Shown here piece by piece: positions 9,620 to 17,892 of a DNA stretch of 64,000 nucleotides. Where the stretch lies: NCBI GenBank assembly GCA_944326805.1, contig CALVFK010000001.1, positions 19,856 to 83,855 on the forward strand, in the 5' to 3' direction. How positions within the stretch are numbered: position 1 is the first letter of the stretch; each line of letters opens with the position of its first letter. The stretch is from an uncultured Massilimicrobiota sp. (GTDB taxonomy: Bacteria > Bacillota_I > Bacilli_A > Erysipelotrichales > Coprobacillaceae). The notes under the pieces are model-generated. The model was not told where the DNA came from, ran no database searches, and worked only from the letters and a program-made list of their open reading frames with translations. The position numbers and the translations under genes were made by a program.

Positions 9620-10578
9620 GTATTGTTTATTTCTTATTTGCTCAAACTTTATTATTTGCCATCCCTTTATTAGTTGTTGCCTTGGGTGGTATGTTTTCTG
9701 AACGCAGTGGTGTTATTAACATTGCGCTTGAAGGTATTATGATTCTTGGTGGCTTTTTTGGAGTTTTCTTTATTAATTTTATGCAGACAAATCAAATTAT
9801 GAGTGGTCAAGCATTATTGATTCTTGCACTTCTTGTTTCGGGAATCGTTGGCGGTTTATTTTCTTTACTTCATGCTTTTGCTTCTATTCATTTAAAAGCA
9901 GATCAAACAATTAGTGGTACTGCTTTAAATTTATTTGCTCCTGCATTTGGATTATTTATTGCGAAAACAATTCAAGATGGTGTACAAAGTGTCATGTTTG
10001 AAAACCAATTTAGAATTGTTGAAGTACCAATTTTATCACAAATTCCAGTTCTTGGTGATTTATTCTTTAAAAATTGTTATCTAACAACTTTTATTGGTAT
10101 TTTTATTCTTATTATTTCATATGTTTTCCTTATGAAAACAAAAACTGGATTAAGATTAAGATCATGTGGTGAAAATCCTCAAGCTTCTGATGCTGCAGGA
10201 ATTAGTGTTTATAAAATGCGCTATTTAGGTGTTGTCTTATCAGGCTTTTTGGCTGGAATGGGTGGTCTAATTTATATTTTACCAATTAGTACAGAATTTA
10301 ACTGTAATGTTGCTGGATATGGATTCCTTGCTTTAGCTGTATTGATTTTTGGAAATTGGAAACCTTGGCGTATTGCTGGTGCTGCTTTCTTCTTTGGAGC
10401 AACGAAAACAATTGCCTATACATATACATCTATTCCTTTTTTAGCAGCACTTTCATTGCCGGCGACTGCTTATAAATTAATACCTTATATCGCAACGCTT
10501 ATTCTACTCGCTTTTACATCTAAAAATTCTGCTGCACCACGTGCTGAAGGTGAACCATTTGATAAAGGAAAGCGATAA
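9616..10578 (+). CDS. nupQ: nucleoside ABC transporter permease 2
   Basis: Second permease, 320 residues, with many hydrophobic helices and the matching family motif SERSGVINIALEGIM near the N-terminus. The two permeases form a heterodimeric channel with the NupO ATPase. AGGAGGGCATGAATC is its ribosome binding site and it overlaps nupP by four bases. A strong terminator follows immediately, ending the operon. Confidence 0.9.
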   Translation: MSIVYFLFAQTLLFAIPLLVVALGGMFSERSGVINIALEGIMILGGFFGVFFINFMQTNQIMSGQALLILALLVSGIVGGLFSLLHAFASIHLKADQTISGTALNLFAPAFGLFIAKTIQDGVQSVMFENQFRIVEVPILSQIPVLGDLFFKNCYLTTFIGIFILIISYVFLMKTKTGLRLRSCGENPQASDAAGISVYKMRYLGVVLSGFLAGMGGLIYILPISTEFNCNVAGYGFLALAVLIFGNWKPWRIAGAAFFFGATKTIAYTYTSIPFLAALSLPATAYKLIPYIATLILLAFTSKNSAAPRAEGEPFDKGKR

Positions 10579-10607
10579 GATCAAGAGAAAACTCTTGGTC
10601 TTTTTTG
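10579..10607 (+). terminator. terminator of the nup operon
   Basis: Perfect 9-bp stem GATCAAGAG/CTCTTGGTC (one G-T pair), AAAA loop, then TTTTTT. Confidence 0.9.
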
Positions 10608-10663
10608 TTTTAATTTGTAGAAAATTGAGTATAATATATGTGTATAAGAATTGGAGGTTATTT

Positions 10664-11938
10664 ATGGAAAATGTCTATCAAATGGCTGGGTATACTTTAC
10701 ATCTTATCCCAACAAATAAATTTAAAACTATGACAATTTCATTAAGATTACAAAGTCCTTTATTGAAAGAAACAACAACAATAAGAACATTATTGACATT
10801 TGTTTTAATGGCAGCGACTCAAGATTATCCCTCAACAAAGGCTTTAGCAGCTTATTTGGATGAAAATTATGGAGCAAGTCTGTCTACACATATTCATACT
10901 AAAGGTCAATCACACATTATTAATGTGACAACAAGCTTTGTTAATGATGCTTATTTGCCATCACCAGAACATCTTCTGGAAAAACAGTTGCAATTAATCA
11001 GTGATTTATTTTATCGACCATGCCTCGAAAATGATGGTTTTCAACAATCTATTGTACAATTGAAGAAAAAAGAACTTCAAGAGAAATTACAGGCCAATAA
11101 AGACGATAAATTTTCATATTCATTAGATAAATTATTTGAATATATGGGTAGGGATCAAATTTTAGGGATTCCTGGTACTGGGTATGAAGAAGAAATTCAA
11201 AAAATAACATCTCAACAGCTTTATCAATATCTTCAAAAATGTATTGAAGAAGATGAAAAGCATGTCTATGTGGTAGGAGATATACCTGAAAACTTTGTGA
11301 ATATTTTTGAACGTATTTTAAAGTTTCCTTCTCATTGTCATGATTATCCTTCGGCTTATATTTTCAAAAGTCCTCGTCAGGATTTACTTGAAGTCATTGA
11401 AAAGCAGGATATCACTCAGTCAAAATTAAATCTTGGCTATCAGATTCAATGCGATTTTACATCACCATCACATTATGCTTTTACAGTGTTTAATGCTATA
11501 TTTGGTGGTTTCTCACAATCACGTCTTTTTAAAGTTGTCAGAGAGAAGCATAGTTTATGTTATTATGTTTCTTCAAGTTATGATGCATTTAATGGAATGA
11601 TGATTGTGAATGCTGGTATTGAAGCAAAAGATTATCATAAAACTTTGAGTCTAATAGAAAATCAATTAACTGATATACAAGCAGGTCATCTTAATGAAGA
11701 AGAAATTCATCTTGCCAAGATGATGCTAGAAAATGCATTGAAAAAAACAAATGATGAAGCAGGGAGTATGATTGCTTTAGCATATAATCGTGATATTACA
11801 CATATCCATGAAACAAGTGAAGAATATATTGAAAAATTAAAAAATGTAACTTTAGAAGAAATTGTAGAGGTTGCTAAAAAGGTGAAATTAGATACAATTT
11901 ACTTCCTTACAGGAAAGGAGTTCCATGAAAGCCATTAA
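10664..11938 (+). CDS. ymfF: M16 peptidase-like protein YmfF (no zinc motif)
   Basis: Insulinase/M16-fold protein of 424 residues, listed in databases as EF-P 5-aminopentanol modification-associated protein (spelled YfmF). It has no HxxEH zinc motif near the N-terminus, so it is predicted to be the non-catalytic half of a heterodimer with YmfH, as in mitochondrial processing-peptidase-type pairs. The ATG at 10664 follows GGAGGTTATTT; TATAAT at 10630-10635 may be its -10. The nup-then-ymfFH order also occurs in Listeria. It overlaps ymfH by 14 bases. Its biochemical role is not established by the sequence. Confidence 0.85.
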   Translation: MENVYQMAGYTLHLIPTNKFKTMTISLRLQSPLLKETTTIRTLLTFVLMAATQDYPSTKALAAYLDENYGASLSTHIHTKGQSHIINVTTSFVNDAYLPSPEHLLEKQLQLISDLFYRPCLENDGFQQSIVQLKKKELQEKLQANKDDKFSYSLDKLFEYMGRDQILGIPGTGYEEEIQKITSQQLYQYLQKCIEEDEKHVYVVGDIPENFVNIFERILKFPSHCHDYPSAYIFKSPRQDLLEVIEKQDITQSKLNLGYQIQCDFTSPSHYAFTVFNAIFGGFSQSRLFKVVREKHSLCYYVSSSYDAFNGMMIVNAGIEAKDYHKTLSLIENQLTDIQAGHLNEEEIHLAKMMLENALKKTNDEAGSMIALAYNRDITHIHETSEEYIEKLKNVTLEEIVEVAKKVKLDTIYFLTGKEFHESH

Positions 11939-13211
11939 ATATCCAACACTCAAAGAAACACTTTATTTTGAAGAAATGCCTAATGGCCTAAAAGTATATT
12001 TGTTACCAAAAGCTGGTTTTTCCAAAACTTATGGATTATTTTCTACTCGTTTTGGTTCAATCGACACTACTTTTGTACCATTACATGAAGAAAAAATGTT
12101 AAAAGTTCCTGATGGTATAGCGCATTTTTTAGAACATAAGATGTTTGAAATGCAAGATGGAGATGCGAGCGAAGCATTTGCTAAACTTGGAGCAAGTACA
12201 AATGCTTTTACATCGTCATCACGTACAGCCTATTTGTTTAGCACAACTAGCCATGAAAAAGAATGTATATCTTTATTGCTTGACTTTGTGCAAGACATCT
12301 ATTTAACAGATGAAAATGTAGAAAAAGAAAAAGGGATTATTAATCAGGAAATTGGAATGTATGATGATGATCCTGATTGGCGTTGCTATTTTGGAAGTAT
12401 TCAAAATTTGTATCAGAATCATCCTGTTAAAATTGATATTGCCGGAACAGTCGAGACAGTGGCTTCTATAAATAAAGCAACATTGGAAAAATGTTATCAT
12501 ACTTTCTATCATCCTAGTAATATGATGTTGTTTGTAGTTGGTAATATTGATGCCCATGAAACGATGAATCTCATTCGTGAAAATCAGCAACAAAAGCATT
12601 TTTCTCTTGAAAATCCTATCCAAAGAGCAATAGTAGATGAACCTTTAGATGTTGATCAAAAAGAAGCAATTCTACATATGGATGTAACGATGCCAAAAAT
12701 GATTGTTTCTATGAAAATCAATGATATTTTGACAAAACCTCAAGAACGTCTCAAAAGAGAATTAGCTATGAATCTATTGCTTGACATTTTCTTTGCAAAA
12801 AGTTCAACGTTATATGATGAATGGTTGAACGAAGAATTGATTAACGATAGTTTTAGTGCCCAATTTATTCAAGAAAGAGATTATTGCTTTTTGCAGATAG
12901 GTGGAGATACACTCTATCCTGAGCGATTAAAAGAAAAAATATTTTATTTCATAGAACATATTCAAGAATACGATATTCATCAGAATGATTTTTTGCGTTT
13001 AAAGAAAAAAACAATGGGTATATTGATTTCTTTATTTAATAGTCCTGAAAGTATTGCAAATATGTTCAGTCGTTATTATTTTGAGGGGATTATGATTTTT
13101 GATCTTATTGATTGTTTGGATTCTTTAACAATCGAAGATTTAATTTCTTTAAGAAAACTTTTTGATTTACAATATACAAGTTCATATACAATTTTACCTC
13201 AAAATGAATAA
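11925..13211 (+). CDS. ymfH: M16 zinc peptidase YmfH
   Basis: M16 metallopeptidase of 428 residues. The inverted zinc motif is intact, H67-F-L-E70-H71, with Glu142 in the EKGIINQE segment as the third metal ligand. It pairs with the preceding zinc-less YmfF. The family name refers to EF-P modification, although the EF-P encoded later in this window has an unusual tip residue. AAAGGAGTTCC precedes the ATG, which lies inside the end of ymfF. Residues after about 240 form the second M16 domain. Confidence 0.9.
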   Translation: MKAIKYPTLKETLYFEEMPNGLKVYLLPKAGFSKTYGLFSTRFGSIDTTFVPLHEEKMLKVPDGIAHFLEHKMFEMQDGDASEAFAKLGASTNAFTSSSRTAYLFSTTSHEKECISLLLDFVQDIYLTDENVEKEKGIINQEIGMYDDDPDWRCYFGSIQNLYQNHPVKIDIAGTVETVASINKATLEKCYHTFYHPSNMMLFVVGNIDAHETMNLIRENQQQKHFSLENPIQRAIVDEPLDVDQKEAILHMDVTMPKMIVSMKINDILTKPQERLKRELAMNLLLDIFFAKSSTLYDEWLNEELINDSFSAQFIQERDYCFLQIGGDTLYPERLKEKIFYFIEHIQEYDIHQNDFLRLKKKTMGILISLFNSPESIANMFSRYYFEGIMIFDLIDCLDSLTIEDLISLRKLFDLQYTSSYTILPQNE

Positions 13212-13250
13212 TTGAGCGAAAGACATTTTCGTGAATGAAATATTTCACTA

Positions 13251-13278
13251 TTTACACAATTCAATTTTATGTTATAAT
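13251..13278 (+). promoter_or_regulatory. strong promoter for the structured RNA
   Basis: TTTACA (13251-13256), 16 bases, TATAAT (13273-13278). The expected start is near 13285, exactly where the closing stem of the RNA begins. Confidence 0.7.
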
Positions 13279-13284
13279 GTGATT

Positions 13285-13447
13285 GACCTAAGAGATATAT
13301 GTATTTCCTACACGATAGATAAGGGAATCTGACTGTTGTCTAATGGTGTTGAAAACCTGTCACGAATAGGGATCCTAAAATTAGACACAAGATACCCACC
13401 TGCATATACCAGGGATTAATCTAAAAAACTCTTAGGTTTTTCTTTTT
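13285..13447 (+). ncRNA. structured RNA, 6S RNA (ssrS)-like candidate
   Basis: About 160 bases form one long, interrupted hairpin. Its ends pair perfectly (CCTAAGAG near 13287 with CTCTTAGG near 13429). Further in, TATATGTA pairs with TGCATATA, GGGAATCT with AGATACCC, and GTCTAAT with ATTAGAC around an apical region. It has its own near-consensus promoter and ends in a T-rich stretch before the DUF896 gene. Size, closing stem and large internal loops recall Firmicute 6S RNA, which binds sigma-A RNA polymerase. None of the common riboswitch cores I know is evident, but an unlisted leader acting on the next gene cannot be excluded. The identity needs a covariance-model match. Confidence 0.5.
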
Positions 13448-13459
13448 GAGGAGGAAAAA

Positions 13460-13687
13460 ATGGAAAAAATAACTAATGAGATGATTCATGAAATTAATGA
13501 ACTTGCTAGAAAAAGTAAAACAGTAGGTTTAACTGAAAGTGAGAAAAAAAGACAAAATGAATTAAGACAGGAATATTTGCGTTTATTTAGAAAAGGTTTT
13601 CAGCAGCAACTTCAAAACGTAAAAGTTGTGGATTCTCAAGGGCGTGATGTCACACCTTCTCGACGAAAAAAAACAAATAAATGTTAG
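13460..13687 (+). CDS. DUF896 (YnzC-type) small protein
   Basis: A 75-residue, highly charged helical protein of the DUF896/YnzC family. It has the characteristic N-terminal helix pair (INELARKSK ... LTESEKKRQNELRQEYL) and a basic C-terminal tail. In Bacillus the homologue lies in the SOS-induced yneA-yneB-ynzC group next to tkt; here lexA, yneA and yneB are absent and a structured RNA lies upstream instead. GAGGAGGAAAAA precedes the ATG. Molecular function unknown. Confidence 0.85.
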   Translation: MEKITNEMIHEINELARKSKTVGLTESEKKRQNELRQEYLRLFRKGFQQQLQNVKVVDSQGRDVTPSRRKKTNKC

Positions 13688-13704
13688 AATATGTCAAAAC
13701 TTGT

Positions 13705-13732
13705 TTGATATTCATGTGTTTTTGTGTATAAT
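13705..13732 (+). promoter_or_regulatory. promoter for tkt
   Basis: TTGATA (13705-13710), 16 bases, TATAAT (13727-13732), 32 bases before the tkt ATG. Confidence 0.65.
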
Positions 13733-13764
13733 GTTAATGTGTTATAAGGAGGAAAAGTGAGATA

Positions 13765-15738
13765 ATGAATCAATCTGAATTATCAATTGCAGCGATTAGA
13801 TCTTTGGGAATAGATATGATTAATAAAGCAAATTCTGGACATCCAGGAATGGTATTAGGATCAGCTCCGGCTTTATATTCTTTATTTACAAAAGAATTAA
13901 AAGTCTTTCCATCACATTCACATTGGATTAATCGTGATCGTTTTGTTTTAGCAAGTGGACATGCATCTTCATTATTATACAGTTTATTACATCTGTCAGG
14001 GTTCCAGTTGACTATGGACGATTTAAAACAATTTAGACAGTGGGGAAGCTGTACTCCAGGGCATCCAGAAGTTGAAATGACTGATGGTGTTGATGCATCA
14101 AGTGGACCTTTAGGACAAGGTATTCCTATGGCTGTAGGAATGGCGATGGCCGAAGCCTTTTTAGCATCACGATATAATCAAAAAGATTATGATGTTATTG
14201 ACCATCACACATATGTTTTATGTGGAGATGGTGATATGCAAGAAGGAGTTACTTATGAAGCGTCTTCATTAGCAGGACACCTGTCTTTAGGAAAACTTAT
14301 TGTTTTATATGACGCTAACAATGTTACTTTAGACGGACCTTTAAATTATTCTTTTAGTGAAGACGTCAAAAAGCGCTATGAGGCCATGAATTGGCAAGTT
14401 ATTACAGTTCAAGATGGTAATGATTATGATGCAATTACAAAAGCAATAAAAAAAGCTAAAAAAGAAATTTATAAACCATCTTTAATTATAGTCAATACAA
14501 TTATTGGTTTTGGCTCTCAAAACCAAGGAACAAGTAAAGTTCATGGAGCACCATTAGGTGAAGAAGATGGAAACTTTGCGAAAAAACAATATGGTTATGA
14601 ATATGATCCATTCTTTATACCAAAAGAAGTTTATGATGATTTTCAAAAGAATGTTTTCAATCGTGGAAAACGTGCTTACAATAAATGGAATAAAATGATG
14701 GATTCGTATAAAGAAACATACCCAGATTTATATCAGGAATTATTTAAAAATATAAATGATGAATATGCTTTCGATGAAAAAGCATTTATGGAAGAGTATC
14801 AGGATGGAATGAGCGAAGCAACACGTGTAACAAGTGAAAAATTAATTAATTCTATTGCTTCACAAAATCCTACATTTTTATCTGGTACAGCTGATTTAGC
14901 TTCTTCTACAAAAACAATTATAAAAAATGCTGAACGTTTCAGTTGTGAAAATTATGGTGGACGCAATTTATTCTTTGGTATTCGTGAATTTGCAATGGTT
15001 GCTATTATGAATGGAATGGCATTACATAAAGGCATAAAAGTAGCTGCGGGTGGATTTATGGTTTTCAGTGATTACTTTAAAGCCGCATTAAGAATGTCTT
15101 CGTTAATGAAATTGCCAATTATTTTGCCACTTTCACATGATTCCATTGCTGTAGGAGAAGATGGACCTACTCATCAACCTGTAGAGCAATTAGCGATGTT
15201 ACGTTCAATTCCAAATATCCAAGTTATCAGATCAGCAGATGCTTATGAAATGTGTGCAGCATGGAAAAAAGCAGTAGAAACAAATGATCGTCCAACAGCA
15301 CTCATTTTAACAAGACAAAATGTCACAAATTTTACTCATGCAACATATGATGATGTCTGTCATGGAGCTTACATTGTTTCTAAGGAAAAGAAACAACTGG
15401 AAGGTATTTTAATAGCAACAGGAAGTGAACTGGAATTAGCAATGAAAGCTCAGGAAGTTTTATATCAACAAGGTCATGATGTTCGTGTGGTTTCTATGCC
15501 TTCAATGGAACTTTTTGATGAGCAGGATGAAGCCTATAAAGAAATGATTTTACCATCAAATATCAGAAAACGTGTAGTTATTGAAATGGCATGTGATTTT
15601 GGATGGCATAAATATGCTGGTTTAGATGGAAAAGTGATTTCTGTTAATCAATTTGGAGCAAGTGCGCCAGCTTCAATTGTTATTGAAAAATATGGATTTA
15701 CTGTTGATCATATTGTAGAAACATATTTATCTCTTTAA
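13765..15738 (+). CDS. tkt: transketolase
   Basis: Thiamine-diphosphate enzyme of the non-oxidative pentose phosphate pathway, moving two-carbon units between sugar phosphates. The 657-residue protein contains the N-terminal SGHPG motif (His26), the thiamine-binding GDGD motif starting at Gly154, and the central pyrimidine domain with GIREFAMVAIMNG and the DSIAVGEDGPTHQPVEQL segment carrying the catalytic histidines. The ribosome binding site AAGGAGG is about 12 bases from the ATG, which is long. Its own promoter and terminator make it monocistronic. The tkt-sirA-yneF order matches Bacillus. Confidence 0.96.
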   Translation: MNQSELSIAAIRSLGIDMINKANSGHPGMVLGSAPALYSLFTKELKVFPSHSHWINRDRFVLASGHASSLLYSLLHLSGFQLTMDDLKQFRQWGSCTPGHPEVEMTDGVDASSGPLGQGIPMAVGMAMAEAFLASRYNQKDYDVIDHHTYVLCGDGDMQEGVTYEASSLAGHLSLGKLIVLYDANNVTLDGPLNYSFSEDVKKRYEAMNWQVITVQDGNDYDAITKAIKKAKKEIYKPSLIIVNTIIGFGSQNQGTSKVHGAPLGEEDGNFAKKQYGYEYDPFFIPKEVYDDFQKNVFNRGKRAYNKWNKMMDSYKETYPDLYQELFKNINDEYAFDEKAFMEEYQDGMSEATRVTSEKLINSIASQNPTFLSGTADLASSTKTIIKNAERFSCENYGGRNLFFGIREFAMVAIMNGMALHKGIKVAAGGFMVFSDYFKAALRMSSLMKLPIILPLSHDSIAVGEDGPTHQPVEQLAMLRSIPNIQVIRSADAYEMCAAWKKAVETNDRPTALILTRQNVTNFTHATYDDVCHGAYIVSKEKKQLEGILIATGSELELAMKAQEVLYQQGHDVRVVSMPSMELFDEQDEAYKEMILPSNIRKRVVIEMACDFGWHKYAGLDGKVISVNQFGASAPASIVIEKYGFTVDHIVETYLSL

Positions 15739-15762
15739 GAACCTGAAACAGGTTCTTTTTTT
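15739..15762 (+). terminator. tkt terminator
   Basis: GAACCTG/CAGGTTC stem with an AAA loop and a run of seven T, immediately after the stop codon. Confidence 0.9.
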
Positions 15763-15809
15763 GACATTATCTGCAAAGAAAATGAGTTATAATCAATACG
15801 GTGGTTATT

Positions 15810-16160
15810 ATGAAATATAAAATTGTATGTGTTAAAGAACAATATGTTGATATAGCTCAAAAATATCCTTCTTTTTTAATGACAATTTATCAAAATCAAG
15901 ACAATATGTATAAAACAAAACAGGTTGAACTTATTTTTTCTAATATGTCTAAAGAAAAGGAAAGAATTCTTCACTTCATTCAACTGCGTGAAGATTATTC
16001 TTATTATCATGGTGTTCATCAGTTGACCAATCCATTTACGGGTGAACAAATGTTGATGACCATAAATGAATATGATTTATGTGTTGAAGAAAAAGGGGAA
16101 CATCATGATTTATATGATATTATATCGCCTTTTTCAAAAAACTTTTATATGATATATTGA
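15810..16160 (+). CDS. sirA: candidate sporulation inhibitor of replication SirA
   Basis: A 116-residue protein at the exact position of Bacillus sirA (yneE), between tkt and yneF. SirA binds the DnaA domain I to stop new replication rounds when sporulation starts. The N-terminal pattern (aromatic strand, then VKEQY followed by an amphipathic helix ending in a Phe/Tyr-rich stretch) resembles the SirA start, but identity is low and the protein is shorter than the Bacillus one (148). The call rests mainly on synteny. ATG 15810 is preferred to GTG 15801 because GGTGG lies between them. A TATAAT is at 15788-15793; the TTGACA at 15761 is too far for a standard spacer. Confidence 0.5.
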   Translation: MKYKIVCVKEQYVDIAQKYPSFLMTIYQNQDNMYKTKQVELIFSNMSKEKERILHFIQLREDYSYYHGVHQLTNPFTGEQMLMTINEYDLCVEEKGEHHDLYDIISPFSKNFYMIY

Positions 16161-16167
16161 AATCGTT

Positions 16168-16196
16168 TTGCAAAAAGCAGAAAACTATGATATAAT
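16168..16196 (+). promoter_or_regulatory. promoter for yneF
   Basis: TTGCAA (16168-16173), 17 bases, TATAAT (16191-16196). Confidence 0.65.
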
Positions 16197-16225
16197 ATTT
16201 TGGTAGTTGAATGGAGGAAAGAAAG

Positions 16226-16426
16226 ATGTTATATGGTGTTTTAGGACTTTTAATAGGTCTTGTTATAGGATTCTTTGCTGCTCGTTATTTCTTCAAGAAG
16301 AACTTAAGAAAGAATCCACCAATTAATGAAAAAATGATTCGTGCTATGTTTATGGAAATGGGACGTAAGCCAAATGAAACACAAATCAAACGAATTATGA
16401 AGAGCATTAATGATCAATATAAATAA
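16226..16426 (+). CDS. yneF: YneF family (UPF0154) membrane protein
   Basis: A 66-residue protein with one N-terminal transmembrane helix (about residues 2-20), a basic patch, and the family signature KNPPINEKMIRAMFMEMGRKP. The open frame begins at ATG 16211, but that codon is part of the GGAGG ribosome binding site; ATG 16226 gives the length and N-terminus of the known family. Function is unknown; it is adjacent to the SirA candidate as in Bacillus. Confidence 0.88.
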   Translation: MLYGVLGLLIGLVIGFFAARYFFKKNLRKNPPINEKMIRAMFMEMGRKPNETQIKRIMKSINDQYK

Positions 16427-16446
16427 GGGTATACCCTTATTTTTTC
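16423..16446 (+). terminator. yneF terminator
   Basis: AATAAGGGT/ATACCCTTATT stem overlapping the stop codon, followed by TTTTTT. Confidence 0.85.
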
Positions 16447-16450
16447 GTAT

Positions 16451-17092
16451 ATGAAAATATATATTACACGCCATTCTAAAACTCTTTGGAATGAAGAAAA
16501 AAGGTTACAGGGCCGTTTGGATTCTGAACTTACTGAAGAGGGCGTAGAAAATGCTTTGGCTTTAAAAAAATATCTTCAGGAACATTCGTTTCAATTTGAT
16601 TATGTGTATTCAAGTCCTATTCCACGTGCTTACCATACAGCATGTTTATTATTTGATAGACAAAACATTGTCACGGATGAACGATTGATGGAAATGAACT
16701 TTGGTGATTTTGAGGGGCAGAAAATTTCTGATTTATTAATGTATCATCATGATCTTTATGATCAGCTGTGGAATCATCCTGAACAATTTGATCGCATTCC
16801 ACACGGAGAAAGTTATCAAGAAGTGATAGATAGGGTAAAGAATTTTTTAGCCGATTTAAAAAGACTACCACAAGATAGTCAAGTCATGATTGTTACACAC
16901 GGAATGTGTTTTGTCATTTTCATGTCTATTTTTTTAGAACTAGCGCAAGAAGAACTTGTTTCTATTAATCAACAGATTGTTGAAGGCTGTTCACTTACAT
17001 GCGTGGAAGAAACTGATGGTAAATATAAAGTTCTTTCATACAATGAACATCACTTTTTACCTCATGTTATGCATGCAAGTTTTGCAAAATAA
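16451..17092 (+). CDS. histidine phosphatase family protein
   Basis: Phosphoglycerate-mutase-fold phosphatase of 213 residues. The N-terminal catalytic motif reads T-R7-H8-S-K-T instead of the usual RHGET, so the nucleophile His is kept but the following Gly is Ser and the Glu is Lys. Other active-site elements are present: the SSPIPRAYHTA arginine, the MNFGDFEG acid, and the second histidine in VTHGM. Substrate unknown; the family covers cobalamin, sugar-phosphate and phosphoglycerate phosphatases. The ATG starts about 4 bases after the yneF terminator with no recognisable Shine-Dalgarno, so expression is probably low or depends on read-through. Confidence 0.8.
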   Translation: MKIYITRHSKTLWNEEKRLQGRLDSELTEEGVENALALKKYLQEHSFQFDYVYSSPIPRAYHTACLLFDRQNIVTDERLMEMNFGDFEGQKISDLLMYHHDLYDQLWNHPEQFDRIPHGESYQEVIDRVKNFLADLKRLPQDSQVMIVTHGMCFVIFMSIFLELAQEELVSINQQIVEGCSLTCVEETDGKYKVLSYNEHHFLPHVMHASFAK

Positions 17093-17124
17093 AACCTGAA
17101 TGTTATCCAAACATTCAGGTTTTT
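17091..17124. terminator. bidirectional terminator
   Basis: AAAACCTGAATGT paired with ACATTCAGGTTTT around a 7-base loop, with A and T runs on either side. It lies between the convergent phosphatase and plsY genes and overlaps both stop codons. Confidence 0.9.
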
Positions 17125-17731
17125 ACATCCATGTAATTTTGTTTTCTGTACCATTTTTTATTCTTTGAATATTACTATGATGTTTATAGACAAGTAACAC
17201 GACAATGCATATATTTGTGATGACACCAGTCATAGTATATCCGATAAAAGGTGAGATTATGGCTATAGAAATAGCCGCTAAAATAGAAGCGAGTGAAACG
17301 TATTTAGAGATTTTCAGTGTGATCATAAAAACAATCAACGCAACAGCAAAAGCATAAATGTTTGTCATTAATGCATATCCAATTGCTACTGAAACAGCTT
17401 TTCCTCCTCTAAACCCAGCAAAAATAGGATAGCAATGACCTATGACACAAGCTAAGGCACAAAAATAAATAATATTAGGATCAAGATGTAATGTGTTCGC
17501 AACTAATTTGGCAATGAAAATAGTGATACAGCATTTTGATGCATCTAAAATAATGACTGATAATCCAGCTTTCTTTCCAAGTACTCTTCCGGCGTTTGTG
17601 CCTCCTAAATTTCCCGAACCACTATTTCTCACATCTGTATGATAGAATAATTTTCCAATCACTAATGCAAAAGGAATAGAACCATATAAATAACCCATTA
17701 TAATTAATAAGCAATATATCAATATATCCAT
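17123..17731 (-). CDS. plsY: glycerol-3-phosphate acyltransferase PlsY
   Basis: Membrane acyltransferase that moves the acyl group from acyl-phosphate to glycerol-3-phosphate, the first step of phospholipid synthesis. The 202-residue protein has about five transmembrane helices and the conserved loops GSIPFALVIGK, SGNLGGTNAGRVLGKKAG and HCYPIFAGFRGGKAV. The frame opens at 17809 but ATG 17731 follows GGAAGTG and gives the typical PlsY N-terminus. Position next to divergent parE-parC matches Bacillus. Confidence 0.93.
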   Translation of the reverse strand: MDILIYCLLIIMGYLYGSIPFALVIGKLFYHTDVRNSGSGNLGGTNAGRVLGKKAGLSVIILDASKCCITIFIAKLVANTLHLDPNIIYFCALACVIGHCYPIFAGFRGGKAVSVAIGYALMTNIYAFAVALIVFMITLKISKYVSLASILAAISIAIISPFIGYTMTGVITNICIVVLLVYKHHSNIQRIKNGTENKITWM

Positions 17732-17892
17732 TTTTTTCACTTCCCTGTCACTTATTATACATAAAACAGAAGAAAAATCAATTTTTTTAAATGAATTGCG
17801 AAAATTCAAGAATTTTGATATGATATATAATCTCTAGCAATCTATCAATGTTTTTGATATAATTATAAAGTTGGAAAAGGAGGAAATCGACT

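Noticed and set aside
10541..10663. Longer N-terminus for ymfF
   Set aside because: The extension runs through the nup operon terminator; ATG 10664 has a clear GGAGG.
12303..12623. 106-codon minus-strand frame in ymfH
   Set aside because: Antisense shadow of a conserved M16 domain.
15761..15793. TTGACA and TATAAT as a sirA promoter
   Set aside because: The spacer is 21 bases, outside the usual 16-18, and TTGACA overlaps the tkt terminator T-run.
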